Shown: positions 8,284 to 17,197, numbered from the stretch's first letter. The stretch: 64,000 bases of DNA from Ralstonia insidiosa (GCF_008801405.1 NZ_VZPV01000002.1:744001-808000); one strand, 5' to 3'. Notes: generated by a model not told the origin, from the letters alone. Program-made: numbers and translations.

Positions 8284-10049
8284 GCGCGCACCCCGCCAGC
8301 GTGGAGGATGTCGGCTTCCGTCTCGGGTGCACCGGTGGGCGGCTCGTTCTGTGGCACGAAGTCTTCTGCGCGATTGGGCGGGCTGTATTCATATGCCCAG
8401 CGATAGACCACCGGTAGCGTCGCCCCCCAGTTGCCGTGCACGGGCGGTGTCTGCGGGGTCTGCCATTCAAGCGTGGTGGCGCGCCACGGGTTGCCGCCGG
8501 CCTGTTTGCCGCGCACCAGGCTCCACGCCAGATTGATCAGGAACAGCAACTGCGCGGCACCGACGATGAACGCAATGATGCTGATGAAGGTATTCAGCGT
8601 CTGCGCCGATGGCGGAATGAAGCTGTAGCCCTCATAGGCGTAATACCGGCGCGGCATGCCCAGCACACCGAGGTAGTGCATCGGAAAGTAGATCAGGTAC
8701 GTGCCGATGAAGGTGATCCAGAAATGCGCGCGGCCCAGCGTGTCATTCAGCATGCGGCCCGTCACCTTCGGATACCAGTGGTAGAGCCCGCCAAACACCA
8801 CCAGGATCGGCGACACGCCCATCACCATGTGGAAGTGCGCGACCACGAAGTACGTGTTGGACAGCGGAATATCCACGCTCACGTTGCCGAGGAAGAGGCC
8901 GGTGAGCCCGCCGATCACGAACGTGCTGATGAAGCCGATGGCAAACAGCATGGGCACGGTCAGGTGGATATCGCCGCGCCACAGCGTGAGCACCCAGTTG
9001 TAGACCTTGAGCGCGGTCGGGATGGCGATGATGAGCGTGGTGGTGGCAAAGAAGAAACCAAAGTACGGGTTCATGCCCGCCACGAACATGTGATGCGCCC
9101 AGACGACGAACGACAACGCACCGATGATCACAATGGCCCACACCATCATCCGGTAGCCGAAGATGTTCTTGCGCGCGTGCGTGCTGATGAGGTCCGACAC
9201 GATGCCGAAGGCCGGCAGCGCAACGATGTACACCTCTGGATGCCCGAAGAACCAGAACAGGTGCTGGAACAGCAGCGGGCTGCCGCCGGCATGCTGGAGT
9301 GTTTGCCCCATCGACACGACCGCCGGGATGAAGAAGCTCGTGCCCAGTGTCTTGTCGAGCAGCATCATGATGGCCGACACGAACAGCGCCGGGAACGCGA
9401 GCAGCGCCAGCACGGTCGCAGTGAAGATGCCCCACACCGTGAGCGGCATGCGCATCAGCGTCATGCCTCGGGTGCGCGCCTGCAGCGTGGTCGTCACGTA
9501 GTTGAGCCCGCCCATGGTGGCCGCGACGATGAAGATCGCCAGCGACACCAGCATCAGCACGATGCCCCACTCGGTGCCCGGTGTGCCCGGCAAGATGGCC
9601 TGCGGGGGATACAGCGTCCAGCCCGCGCCCGTCGGCCCGCCGGGCACGAAGAAGCTTGCCACCAGCACCAGCACAGCCAGCAGGTAGACCCAGTAGCTGA
9701 GCATGTTCAGGAACGGAAACACCATGTCGCGCGCACCCAGCATCAGCGGGATCAGGTAATTGCCGAAGCCACCCAGGAACAGTGCCGTGAGCAGGTAGAT
9801 CACCATGATCATCCCGTGCATGGTGACGAACTGGTAGTAGTGGTTGGCGTCGATGAAGGCGAACTTGCCCGGAAAGCCCAACTGCAGCCGCATCAGGTTC
9901 GACAGCACGAGCCCCACCAGCCCGATGGCGATGGCCGTGAGCGAGTACTGCACCGCGATGACCTTGTGGTCCTGGCTCCAGACGTAGCGTGTCCAGAAAC
10001 TCGAGGGTTCGTGACCCTGGCCGTCGTGGTCGGTGTGGGCGTAGGACAT
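8280..10049 (-). CDS. ctaD: Cytochrome c oxidase subunit I, caa3/A-type
   Basis: A 589-residue catalytic subunit of the heme-copper oxidase, reducing O2 to water and pumping protons. Metal ligands are all visible: H78 (heme a, in MHGMIMV), H270 with E272 and Y274 in WFFGHPEVYIVALPAFG (CuB, cross-linked tyrosine, E of the D-channel), H319-H320 (CuB), and H405/H407 in VVAHFHMVM (hemes a3 and a). D108 in GARDMVFPFLN and K294 in HARKNIFGYR are the D- and K-channel entries, so this is an A-type enzyme. A GGAG site precedes the ATG, 12 bases after the subunit II stop. Confidence 0.96.
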   Translation of the reverse strand: MSYAHTDHDGQGHEPSSFWTRYVWSQDHKVIAVQYSLTAIAIGLVGLVLSNLMRLQLGFPGKFAFIDANHYYQFVTMHGMIMVIYLLTALFLGGFGNYLIPLMLGARDMVFPFLNMLSYWVYLLAVLVLVASFFVPGGPTGAGWTLYPPQAILPGTPGTEWGIVLMLVSLAIFIVAATMGGLNYVTTTLQARTRGMTLMRMPLTVWGIFTATVLALLAFPALFVSAIMMLLDKTLGTSFFIPAVVSMGQTLQHAGGSPLLFQHLFWFFGHPEVYIVALPAFGIVSDLISTHARKNIFGYRMMVWAIVIIGALSFVVWAHHMFVAGMNPYFGFFFATTTLIIAIPTALKVYNWVLTLWRGDIHLTVPMLFAIGFISTFVIGGLTGLFLGNVSVDIPLSNTYFVVAHFHMVMGVSPILVVFGGLYHWYPKVTGRMLNDTLGRAHFWITFIGTYLIYFPMHYLGVLGMPRRYYAYEGYSFIPPSAQTLNTFISIIAFIVGAAQLLFLINLAWSLVRGKQAGGNPWRATTLEWQTPQTPPVHGNWGATLPVVYRWAYEYSPPNRAEDFVPQNEPPTGAPETEADILHAGGVRA

Positions 10050-10061
10050 GGAGTCTCCTCG

Positions 10062-11219
10062 CTACGGTTTGGCCGCGGTGGCTGCAGCGTCGCTGCTCTG
10101 CGCCTTGATGTAGGCCACCAGTGCCGAGAGTTCCTGCTCGCTCAGATCGAAGTTCGGCATGATCGGCGCGAAGCCCTTCACCACACGCGCTTTCGGATCT
10201 CGAATGAAGGCGCGCAGGTAGGCCTCATCGGCCACAGCGGTCGAGCCGTCGGCCATGGTCTGCGTGGAGCCATACAAGCCTTTCCACGTGGGGCCGACGC
10301 CAGGGCTGCCGTTGACCGTGTGGCAGGCGACGCAGCCCTTGGCCTGCGCGAGTGTCTTGCCCTGGTCGGCCAGTGCCTGCGCGCTGCCACCAGCCGCTGT
10401 TTGCCCGGCCGATGCGGCTGGCACCTTGGCTTGCTGCCGCTGCTCAAGCGTCGGCTGCTGTGCCAGCCAGCGTGCGAACGACGCTTCGTCTTCCACCACC
10501 ACCACACCGCGCATGTTGGAGTGGCCGATACCGCAAAGCTGCGCGCATAGGATGTCGTACCGGCCCGCCTTGGTGGGCGTGAACCAGAACGTGGTGATCA
10601 TGCCCGGCACCATGTTCATCCGCGCCCGGAACGGCGGCACATAAAAGTCGTGCAGCACATCGCGCGAGCGTGTCAGTACCTGGATGGGGCGGTTCAGCGG
10701 CAGGTGCACTTCGGGTGCATCGATCAGGTGGTTGTCGCGCCCGTTCGGGTCCGCCGGGTTCAGGCCAAACGGGTTGTCGTCGCTGATGTACTTCACGTCG
10801 GTTGTGCCGAGCTTGCCGCCTGCGCCGGCAAAGCGGAAGCGCCATTGCCACTGCTGGCCGAGCACCTCCATCTGCAGCGCGTTGGCAGGGGGGCGCACGT
10901 AGTCGGCGTAGACGAACAGGCCCGGCGCCAGCAGCGCCGCCACGCCCACGGAGGTGATGCCGATTAGCCACCATTCCAGGCGGCGGTTGTGCGGTTCGTA
11001 CGTGGCGCGATGGCCGTCACGATGACGGTAGCGCACGAGTGCCGCAACGATGAAGAGGTTGATGGCGATGAACAGCGCGCCGGTGATGATGATGGTGATC
11101 GTGAGCGTGTCGTCCATGCGCACCCAGTTGGATGCGATTGGCGTGATCCACCACGGGCTGACAAAGTGAAACCCCACCGCCAGCACGACGATCAGCACAA
11201 GCGCAATCGCAAGGGCCAT
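10062..11219 (-). CDS. ctaC: Cytochrome c oxidase subunit II fused to cytochrome c domain (caa3 type)
   Basis: A 385-residue electron-entry subunit. Two N-terminal membrane helices (about 4-22 and 40-62) are followed by a cupredoxin domain with the CuA ligands H190, C225, C229, H233 and M236 (CAQLCGIGHSNM). A C-terminal cytochrome c domain has CVACH at 296-300 and the likely axial M354 in APIMPNF. The usual glutamate between the CuA cysteines is glutamine here. The covalent cytochrome identifies a caa3 oxidase. ATG was chosen over a GTG six bases upstream because GGGAGG is properly spaced only for the ATG. Confidence 0.95.
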   Translation of the reverse strand: MALAIALVLIVVLAVGFHFVSPWWITPIASNWVRMDDTLTITIIITGALFIAINLFIVAALVRYRHRDGHRATYEPHNRRLEWWLIGITSVGVAALLAPGLFVYADYVRPPANALQMEVLGQQWQWRFRFAGAGGKLGTTDVKYISDDNPFGLNPADPNGRDNHLIDAPEVHLPLNRPIQVLTRSRDVLHDFYVPPFRARMNMVPGMITTFWFTPTKAGRYDILCAQLCGIGHSNMRGVVVVEDEASFARWLAQQPTLEQRQQAKVPAASAGQTAAGGSAQALADQGKTLAQAKGCVACHTVNGSPGVGPTWKGLYGSTQTMADGSTAVADEAYLRAFIRDPKARVVKGFAPIMPNFDLSEQELSALVAYIKAQSSDAAATAAKP

Positions 11220-11360
11220 GGGCACCTCCCGCCGAGGGTGATCCTCAACACGCTAAAGACAGGCTAGGTCGCCCATCTGGATCGTGCAAGGCAACGAAAG
11301 GAGGACGCGCGCCCGGCATGCGGATTGCGCCAACACACGTTTTGCGTGTTGCGATGCAAT

Positions 11361-11402
11361 GCAAAACGGCCGCCTCCGGCATGTCGTGCCGCAGGCGGCC
11401 GT
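11361..11402 (-). terminator. Rho-independent terminator after the 11452-11964 gene
   Basis: Arms ACGGCCGCCT (11366-11375) and AGGCGGCCGT (11393-11402) pair perfectly. They enclose a second inner stem CGGCA/TGCCG with loop TGTCG. Read on the minus strand the hairpin is followed by TTTTGC. It separates the membrane-protein gene from the cytochrome oxidase operon. Confidence 0.75.
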
Positions 11403-11451
11403 CTCCTGATGGCGCCGGGTGTCTTGCGGCGCCGCAGGAAAAAACGGCGCG

Positions 11452-11964
11452 TCAGTGCATCGTTTCCTGGGCGCGCCGCTCCAGCATGCCGTACGTGACG
11501 GCGGTCACCGCGCCAAACAGCAGGTTCGCCAGCAATGGCCCGGAGCCGCGTTCCGATGCAAACCACGGAAACACTGCCGTCATGCCGTAGAAGTTGACGA
11601 CGTACGCGACGATCCCAAAGGCCAGCCCGATGGCGGCGAGCATGCCCATGCTCGAATCGAAGTGGAACGGCGCGATGATGGCCCCGAGAATCATCCCCAT
11701 GATGGCGCCCAGCACGAAGTGCAGCACCAACGCTGTCGCCACGATGCCGAAGCTGAACAGCGACATCTGCTCAAGCGCCCCCTGGCCCATGATCATGGCC
11801 GCGATCTTGTGCGTCGGGCGCCAAGGGCTTTCATTGAGCACCATGGTCGACCAGAAGAACTCCAGCACGATGACCAGTGCTCCGCCCACGATGCCCGCCA
11901 CGCTCGCAGCCAGCCAGTCGGGCATGCGGCGTTCCCAATGATGCGATTGCATATGCAGTTCCAT
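11452..11964 (-). CDS. Hypothetical integral membrane protein
   Basis: A 170-residue protein that I cannot assign to a named family. It has four or five hydrophobic segments (for example SVAGIVGGALVIVLEFFW, IVATALVLHFVLGAIMGMIL, GMLAAIGLAFGIVAYVVNFY). The N-terminus is short and polar with several His residues (MELHMQSHHWERR). A perfect AGGAGG six bases before the ATG fixes the start. It lies upstream of the oxidase operon on the same strand but is separated from it by a terminator, so co-transcription is unlikely. A role near respiration is only suggested by position. Confidence 0.75.
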   Translation of the reverse strand: MELHMQSHHWERRMPDWLAASVAGIVGGALVIVLEFFWSTMVLNESPWRPTHKIAAMIMGQGALEQMSLFSFGIVATALVLHFVLGAIMGMILGAIIAPFHFDSSMGMLAAIGLAFGIVAYVVNFYGMTAVFPWFASERGSGPLLANLLFGAVTAVTYGMLERRAQETMH

Positions 11965-11993
11965 ACGAACCTCCTGCTGATGTATCCGCGTCA

Positions 11994-12050
11994 GCACTTA
12001 AGCATCGGAAGCGCCACTCGCAATGCTTCAGAGCGCCACTCGCTAAGTGC
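11994..12050. repeat. Nested repeat element: 12-bp direct repeats inside an inverted repeat
   Basis: AGCGCCACTCGC occurs at 12010-12021 and again at 12032-12043, a 22-bp spacing equal to two helical turns. The pair is framed by GCACTTA (11994-12000) and TAAGTGC (12044-12050). The element lies just upstream of the 11452-11964 gene and could be a regulator site. No known regulator is recognised. Confidence 0.4.
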
Positions 12051-12063
12051 CCTTTTGCGTAAC

Positions 12064-12531
12064 TCAGTCTGGCAGATACGGGTGCCAACGCAAGGTACAA
12101 AAACCCTGCGCATCACACAGCACCACGGCGTTCTGCTCGAAGGTCAGCATCAGGGTGTCGGCGATCGTCGGATCATCGATGAACAGCAGCAGGCTGGGCT
12201 CCGGTGCCCACGCACTGGATGTGCCCGTGGGCGTGTTTTCAGGTGGGCCGCCCTCGCCGGTGAGCCACGACATGCCGCGCGCGATGGCCCAGGCAAGCAG
12301 CTCGGCCTGGCGTGCGGCGTTCTCTTCTGCAGAGACCGGGTGGGAGAACGGTTGATACGCCGTCACGAAGGCAGCCCATGGTGCTTCAGCCTGCGCGAGG
12401 AGCGCGGCCACACGCGGGCTGGCGGCGTCGATGAGCAGCAGCACATCGCCTTGCGGCGACGCGACGCGATACCGCGCGCTGCGGTATGCGGCGATCAGAT
12501 CAGGTGTGAGAGCGGGTGGATGACGGTGCAT
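12064..12531 (-). CDS. DUF3293 domain-containing protein
   Basis: A 155-residue soluble protein. Recognisable family phrases are LIAAYRSARYRV near the N-terminus, FVTAYQPFSHPVSAEENAARQAEL in the middle and LLFIDDPTIADTLMLTFEQNAVV near the C-terminus, matching DUF3293. No function has been established for the family. It stands alone, divergent from the universal stress protein gene at 12666. Confidence 0.8.
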   Translation of the reverse strand: MHRHPPALTPDLIAAYRSARYRVASPQGDVLLLIDAASPRVAALLAQAEAPWAAFVTAYQPFSHPVSAEENAARQAELLAWAIARGMSWLTGEGGPPENTPTGTSSAWAPEPSLLLFIDDPTIADTLMLTFEQNAVVLCDAQGFCTLRWHPYLPD

Positions 12532-12665
12532 TGTTGTGTCACTTCGTCACGGCCATCTGATTTGGCGCAACGCAAAAGGGTCGTGGATGTCACAGAATAC
12601 GCATGTGCCGGCAAAGCCGTGCCATTGCAACACGCAAACAACCACTCTCCTGCGAGGCTTCAACC

Positions 12666-13121
12666 ATGTACAAGAAAATCCTGGTCGCCGTGGACGGCAG
12701 CGAAACCAGCAAACTGGCCCTGACCGAAGCTGTGCGCCTGGCCAAGGCGTTTCAGAGCACGGTGCGCGCCGTGTATATCGTCGACAGCCCGGCCATGCTG
12801 TTCGACGTCGGCTACTACGACCCGACCGAGCTGCGCAAATCGTTCGTCCAGGCTGGCACGGCGCTGCTGGCGGATGTTGGCTCCGCACTCACCAAGGAAG
12901 GCCTGACGTACGAGACCACGCTGGTGGAAACCGAAAGCGTGGGCGAAGACGTGGCGGGCGCTCTGCAGCGCGAAGCCGCACAGAGCGGCGCTGATGTGGT
13001 CGTGATCGGCACGCACGGCCGCCGTGGTCTGGCGCACGCCATGCTGGGCAGCGTGGCCGAGAAGTTCATCCGCCAGGCCACCACGCCGGTCCTGCTGGTG
13101 CGCGGGCCTGCCAAGGGCTGA
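12666..13121 (+). CDS. Universal stress protein, UspA family
   Basis: A 151-residue single-domain USP. The beta1 strand MYKKILVAVDGSETS and the ATP-binding signature G-x2-G-x9-G-S (GTHGRRGLAHAMLGS, about 119-133) are intact, so it is probably the nucleotide-binding type rather than the UspA-like non-binding type. Such proteins are induced under starvation, low oxygen or respiratory stress. The ATG is preceded by AGG at modest spacing; a longer reading upstream has no family similarity. It is monocistronic. Confidence 0.9.
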   Translation: MYKKILVAVDGSETSKLALTEAVRLAKAFQSTVRAVYIVDSPAMLFDVGYYDPTELRKSFVQAGTALLADVGSALTKEGLTYETTLVETESVGEDVAGALQREAAQSGADVVVIGTHGRRGLAHAMLGSVAEKFIRQATTPVLLVRGPAKG

Positions 13122-13245
13122 CGCAACGCCGGCCCGATGGCGACGGGTGCCTCCGCCTGTGCCGGATATCATGTTGGGATCACGGGCCGCCGCCTAACAG
13201 GCGCACGACCGGCCTCGCTCCCAACACATCCGTCGCCATCCCATC

Positions 13246-13944
13246 ATGAACGTCAATCCCGACGCGCCTGCGCGCCGCACCATCCGCACTCTCACCGCAC
13301 TTGAAGGACGCGTGCTTGGCGTCCTGGTCGAGAAGCAGAAGACGGTGCCTGACACCTACCCACTGACGCTCAACGCGCTGGCTTCGGGCTGCAATCAGAA
13401 GACCGCACGCGCCCCGGTGATGTCTGTTACCGAAGCTGAGATCCTCACCGCCATCGACGGCCTGAAATCGCTGAGCCTGGTCATGGAGGGCAGCAGCAGC
13501 CGCGTGCCGCGCTTCGAGCACAACATGAATCGCGTGCTCGGTGTGCCTAGCCAAGCCATTGCGTTGCTGACCGTGCTGCTGCTGCGCGGCCCACAGACCG
13601 CCGCCGAATTGCGACTGAACGCCGCAAGGCTCCACGCCTTTGCCGACATTTCGTCTGTCGAAGCGTTTCTGGAAGAGATGGCCGAAAGCGATCCGCCGAC
13701 CGCCGTAAAGTTGGCGCGCACGCCGGGGGAGCGTGAAAGCCGTTGGATGCATCTGCTATGCGGTGAAGTCACGCAGACCGACATGCCGCAGAGCAGCGCT
13801 GCCGACGAGGCCATCGCGCCTTCCGAGTTCGAAGCGCTCAAAGCGGAGCAGAAGCGCTTGGCCGACCAAGTGGCCCGGCTTCAAGCACTCGTCGAACAGA
13901 TGGCCGGGGAGTTGGGCATCTCGATTGACACGTCGACGCTGTAA
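13246..13944 (+). CDS. YceH-like UPF0502 / DUF480 protein
   Basis: A 232-residue protein of the YceH family, built of two winged-helix domains. Typical phrases are LEGRVLGVLVEKQKTVPDTYPLTLNAL (20-46), ACNQK-like SGCNQKTARAPV (49-60) and LLLRGPQTAAELR (110-122). The C-terminal tail ends in a predicted coiled coil (EFEALKAEQKRLADQVARLQALVEQMAGEL, about 195-225), as in other members. The family's cellular function is not established; the winged-helix fold suggests nucleic-acid binding. Confidence 0.85.
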   Translation: MNVNPDAPARRTIRTLTALEGRVLGVLVEKQKTVPDTYPLTLNALASGCNQKTARAPVMSVTEAEILTAIDGLKSLSLVMEGSSSRVPRFEHNMNRVLGVPSQAIALLTVLLLRGPQTAAELRLNAARLHAFADISSVEAFLEEMAESDPPTAVKLARTPGERESRWMHLLCGEVTQTDMPQSSAADEAIAPSEFEALKAEQKRLADQVARLQALVEQMAGELGISIDTSTL

Positions 13945-14156
13945 TCACCGCCGGTCACGCTCGGTCAATGTGATCCTTGATCGACATTATTTGTCATTCT
14001 CAGATAGTATTGGCCCGCCCTCACGCAATGCGGCTCCGCGCTGAGGCATGGACTCAATCGATCCTGTCCAGAAGCGGCTGAGTGATGGGTCCCGAATGCG
14101 GATCGCATCAGGCTGTGACGACCGCAGGTCAATACCGGCAATAGAGGATGCACGAG

Positions 14157-14942
14157 ATGACGACGATTAACGTCGCAGGTACGAGCGTGAACTATTCGGC
14201 AACGGGTGCGGGCCCGGGCCTGGTGTTCGTGCACGGAACAAGCGTTGATGCGCAGGGCAATTTCGGCCACGTGGTCGACCGCTTTGCTGACCAACGGCGG
14301 GTGATCTGCCCCAACTACGGCGGGGCCGGCAATTCGACGATCCCCGATGGGAGTCTGGCGCTGGACACTCTGGTGGAACAGATTGCCGGAACGATTCGCC
14401 ATGCGGCGACAGCCCCGGTCGATCTGGTGGGCGACTCGCTTGGCGCTGTGGTTGCGGCCGCGACGGCAGCGCGCTACCCGGCGTTGGTGCGCAAGCTGGT
14501 GCTGGTGGCAGGGTGGGCCGATAGCGGCGATGCGCGGCACAAGATGGTGTTCGATACCTGGGCGCGCTTGGAGGCGAGCGATGCCGAACTCGCGAGCCGC
14601 TATGGCATGGCACTGGCTGTGAAGCCCGCGTTCCTCACCGCGCTCGGCGAGGCCACGATTGCAGCGTTGAGCCGCCAACCCGCTCCGTCGGAGACAGGAC
14701 GGCGCATTGACCTGGGTTCGCGCATCGACATACGCGACGCGCTGCGTACGATTACAGCGCCGACGCTGATCATCCGTGGGTCACACGACTATTTGATCCC
14801 GCCCTATCAAACTGCGCTGCTACGCACGCTGATCAACAACAGTCAGGACGTGGAAGTCGACAGCGGCCATGCGGTCTTTCTCGAACAGGGCGATGAGGTG
14901 GTGGCGATCATCCGGGAATTTCTGTTCGACCGCGCGATGTAG
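14157..14942 (+). CDS. Alpha/beta-hydrolase fold enzyme
   Basis: A 261-residue soluble hydrolase. The catalytic triad is legible: nucleophile serine in VGDSLGAVV, acid aspartate in RGSHDYLIPPYQ, and histidine in DSGHAVFLEQ. The oxyanion region FVHGTSVDAQGNF carries the HG motif. It resembles small esterases and C-C bond or haloperoxidase-like hydrolases; the substrate cannot be deduced. The ATG at 14157 is chosen because AGAGG lies nine bases before it; the ATG at 14148 touches that site. It is convergent with edd. Confidence 0.8.
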   Translation: MTTINVAGTSVNYSATGAGPGLVFVHGTSVDAQGNFGHVVDRFADQRRVICPNYGGAGNSTIPDGSLALDTLVEQIAGTIRHAATAPVDLVGDSLGAVVAAATAARYPALVRKLVLVAGWADSGDARHKMVFDTWARLEASDAELASRYGMALAVKPAFLTALGEATIAALSRQPAPSETGRRIDLGSRIDIRDALRTITAPTLIIRGSHDYLIPPYQTALLRTLINNSQDVEVDSGHAVFLEQGDEVVAIIREFLFDRAM

Positions 14943-14991
14943 CTAGCTGTGTGCAGGCCCGGGTATCGCGCCCGCACACATTGACATCAAC

Positions 14992-16830
14992 TCACGCGCC
15001 CGCTGACACAAACAGCGTGCAGGCGCCTTCTTCCGCCGCCGATACGTTGCGGCGGAAGCCCGAGAACAAGTCCCGCCCAACACCCGCGTGGTAGTGCGCC
15101 AGGTCTGGCGTTGTGACCTGACGGGCATTCCATTCCGCCTCCGGCACACGCACTTGCAGCGTGCCGGCTTCGGCATCCAGCACCACGACATCGCCATCGC
15201 GCACGCGCGCCAGCGGCCCACCGTTGAGCGCTTCCGGCGTGATGTGGATGGCGGCCGGCACTTTGCCCGACGCGCCCGACATGCGCCCGTCCGTGACCAG
15301 CGCCACCTTGAAGCCGCGCTCTTGCAGCACCGACAGCGTGGGCGTGAGCTTGTGCAGTTCGGGCATACCGTTGGCGGCTGGGCCCTGGTACGGCAGCACG
15401 GCAATGAAATCGCGTTCCAGCTCGCCGGCCTTGAAGGCGTGGATCAGATCATCCTGCGCCAGGAACACGCGCGCGGGTGCTTCCACAACGCGGTGCTCCG
15501 GCTTGACTGCCGACACCTTGATCACCGAGCGCCCGAGGTTGCCGTCCAGCACGCGCAGGCCGCCATCTGCCGAGAACGGCTCGGCCACGCCGCGCACGAT
15601 GTTGGTGTCGAGCGACGCTGCCGCACCATCGCGCCACACCAACGTGCTGCCTTCCAGGAAGGGCTCTTGCGCATGACGGCGCAAGCCCTTGCCCATGACG
15701 GTGGTCACATCGTCGTGCAGCAGGCCGGCATCGATCAGCTCGCGAATCACGATCGACAAACCGCCCGCCGCCTGGAATTCATTCACATCGGCCTTGCCGT
15801 TCGGGTACACGCGCGCCAGCAGCGGAATCACACCGGAGAGATCGTTGAAGTCATCCCACGTGAGCAGAATGCCTGCCGCGCGTGCCATGGCAATCAGGTG
15901 CAGCGTGTGGTTGGTCGAGCCGCCCGTCGCCAGCAGGCCGACGATGCCATTGACGAAGGCGCGCTCGTCCAGCACATCGGCAATCGGCGTGAACTGTTCG
16001 CCGCCGTACACAAGCTTGAGCACCTGTCGGGCGGATTCACGCGTGAGCGCCTCGCGCATCGGCGTGCCCGGGTTGATGAACGCGGTGCCAGGCAGGTGCA
16101 GGCCCATGACTTCCATCAGCATCTGGTTGGAGTTGGCCGTGCCGTAGAACGTGCACGTGCCCGCGCCGTGGTACGACTTGGATTCCGCTTCCAGCAGGTC
16201 AGCGCGAGAGAGCTTGCCCTCGGCGTAGCGCTGGCGCGTTTGGGCCTTCTCGTCGTTGCTTATGCCGGTGGTCATCGGGCCGGCTGGCACAAAGATGGCC
16301 GGCAGGTGGCCGAACGACAGCGCGCCAATGACGAGGCCCGGCACGATCTTGTCGCACACCCCCAGGTACAGCGCCGCATCGAACATCTGGTGCGATAGCG
16401 CCACAGCGGTCGACAGCGCAATCGTGTCGCGCGAGAAGAGCGACAACTCCATGCCGTCCTGCCCCTGCGTCACGCCATCACACATGGCCGGCACGCCCCC
16501 GGCGTATTGCGCGGTGCCGCCGGCTTCCAGTGCGGTTTCCTTGATCCACGCCGGAAACGCTTCCAGCGGCTGGTGCGCCGACAGCATGTCGTTGTACGCC
16601 GAGACGATGCCGATGTTGGGCCGCTCCAGTGCCTTCAGGCGGATCTTCGCCTCGCGTGGCATGGCCGCAAAGCCGTGGGCGAGGTTCGTGCACGACAGCA
16701 GCGAGCGCTCGACCTTGCGGCCGATGTTCTTGCGCGTGACATCCAGGTAGGCCTGACGGGGGCCGCGGCTGCGGTCGATGATGCGCTGGGTGACGTCGGC
16801 CACAACGTTGTGCAGGCGGTGCGGGGCCAT
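14992..16830 (-). CDS. edd: 6-phosphogluconate dehydratase (Entner-Doudoroff)
   Basis: A 612-residue [4Fe-4S] dehydratase converting 6-phosphogluconate to 2-keto-3-deoxy-6-phosphogluconate. It follows the Edd/IlvD family closely, with cluster cysteines in SCTNLAHG (47), GVPAMCDGVTQGQDG and LGVCDKIVPG, then LATGGSTNHTLHL and the C-terminal VTDGRMSGASGKVPAAIH. The start MAPHRLHNVV is set by AGGAG eight bases upstream. It is divergent from zwf-pgl-glk with a HexR-type site 41 bp before its start. The aldolase gene eda is not in the window. Confidence 0.96.
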   Translation of the reverse strand: MAPHRLHNVVADVTQRIIDRSRGPRQAYLDVTRKNIGRKVERSLLSCTNLAHGFAAMPREAKIRLKALERPNIGIVSAYNDMLSAHQPLEAFPAWIKETALEAGGTAQYAGGVPAMCDGVTQGQDGMELSLFSRDTIALSTAVALSHQMFDAALYLGVCDKIVPGLVIGALSFGHLPAIFVPAGPMTTGISNDEKAQTRQRYAEGKLSRADLLEAESKSYHGAGTCTFYGTANSNQMLMEVMGLHLPGTAFINPGTPMREALTRESARQVLKLVYGGEQFTPIADVLDERAFVNGIVGLLATGGSTNHTLHLIAMARAAGILLTWDDFNDLSGVIPLLARVYPNGKADVNEFQAAGGLSIVIRELIDAGLLHDDVTTVMGKGLRRHAQEPFLEGSTLVWRDGAAASLDTNIVRGVAEPFSADGGLRVLDGNLGRSVIKVSAVKPEHRVVEAPARVFLAQDDLIHAFKAGELERDFIAVLPYQGPAANGMPELHKLTPTLSVLQERGFKVALVTDGRMSGASGKVPAAIHITPEALNGGPLARVRDGDVVVLDAEAGTLQVRVPEAEWNARQVTTPDLAHYHAGVGRDLFSGFRRNVSAAEEGACTLFVSAGA

Positions 16831-16870
16831 ACGGGTTCTCCTGGTGGGGGTCCGGGGTGGGACGGAATGC

Positions 16871-16885
16871 TGTAATTTTCCTACA
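16871..16885. promoter_or_regulatory. HexR-type operator near edd
   Basis: TGTAATTTTCCTACA matches the HexR consensus (TGTAAT-AAATTACA-like, TGTA...TACA) with one imperfect half. It is 41 bp upstream of the edd ATG, where a repressor would block edd transcription. The hexR gene is in the same cluster. Confidence 0.75.
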
Positions 16886-17060
16886 AACGGGCCGTTCGTG
16901 GTGCAGGGTTTTCCACAGGTGCCGGTTGTGTTCTGGCGCCTGAGCACGCGAATTGCGTGCCAGAAGAGGCGCCAAGGCGCTCGCTGTGCGGCATTTCCGG
17001 CAGATTGCGGTCGATCGGAAAACAGTGCCGGGGGCGGCCGCAACAACGCCTTGCCTGTGA

Positions 17061-17075
17061 TGTAGTAATACTACA
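17061..17075. promoter_or_regulatory. HexR-type operator for zwf-pgl-glk
   Basis: TGTAGTAATACTACA is a perfect palindrome centred on one A, matching the HexR consensus. It is 122 bp upstream of the zwf ATG. In characterised systems HexR is released by 2-keto-3-deoxy-6-phosphogluconate, the product of Edd. Confidence 0.85.
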
Positions 17076-17157
17076 GAATGGGCGAGAAAAGCACGTTGCC
17101 CCGCTAGCCGCCACAAAACGCGCTCACAATGAATCGGCGCGATTCCTGCGCGTTTTC

Positions 17158-17169
17158 TAGGCTAGCCTA
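17158..17169. promoter_or_regulatory. Perfect 12-bp palindrome TAGGCTAGCCTA upstream of zwf
   Basis: A self-complementary site, 28 bp before the zwf ATG, distinct in sequence from the HexR boxes. It contains CTAG, a tetramer rare in many bacterial genomes. It could be an operator for a second regulator or part of the leader. No known regulator is recognised. Confidence 0.35.
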
Positions 17170-17197
17170 ATCAGTGGCTCACACACAGGAGATGACG

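Larger units (their letters stand above)
16831..17197. promoter_or_regulatory. Divergent edd / zwf control region (367 bp, no gene)
   Basis: This stretch holds no supported gene. It contains two HexR-type palindromes, one near each gene start, and a perfect 12-bp palindrome TAGGCTAGCCTA close to zwf. It must carry the promoters of both the edd transcript and the zwf-pgl-glk operon. Core promoter hexamers cannot be placed with confidence. Confidence 0.7.

Noticed and set aside
8436..10550. 704-codon plus-strand frame opposite the oxidase genes
   Set aside because: Antisense to subunit I and II with all metal ligands legible on the other strand; the translation is a His/Arg/Asp-rich artefact of high GC.
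12565..12585. FNR-like TTG-N8-CAA match upstream of the universal stress gene
   Set aside because: Only the outer TTG and CAA agree; the AT and AT of TTGAT-N4-ATCAA are missing.
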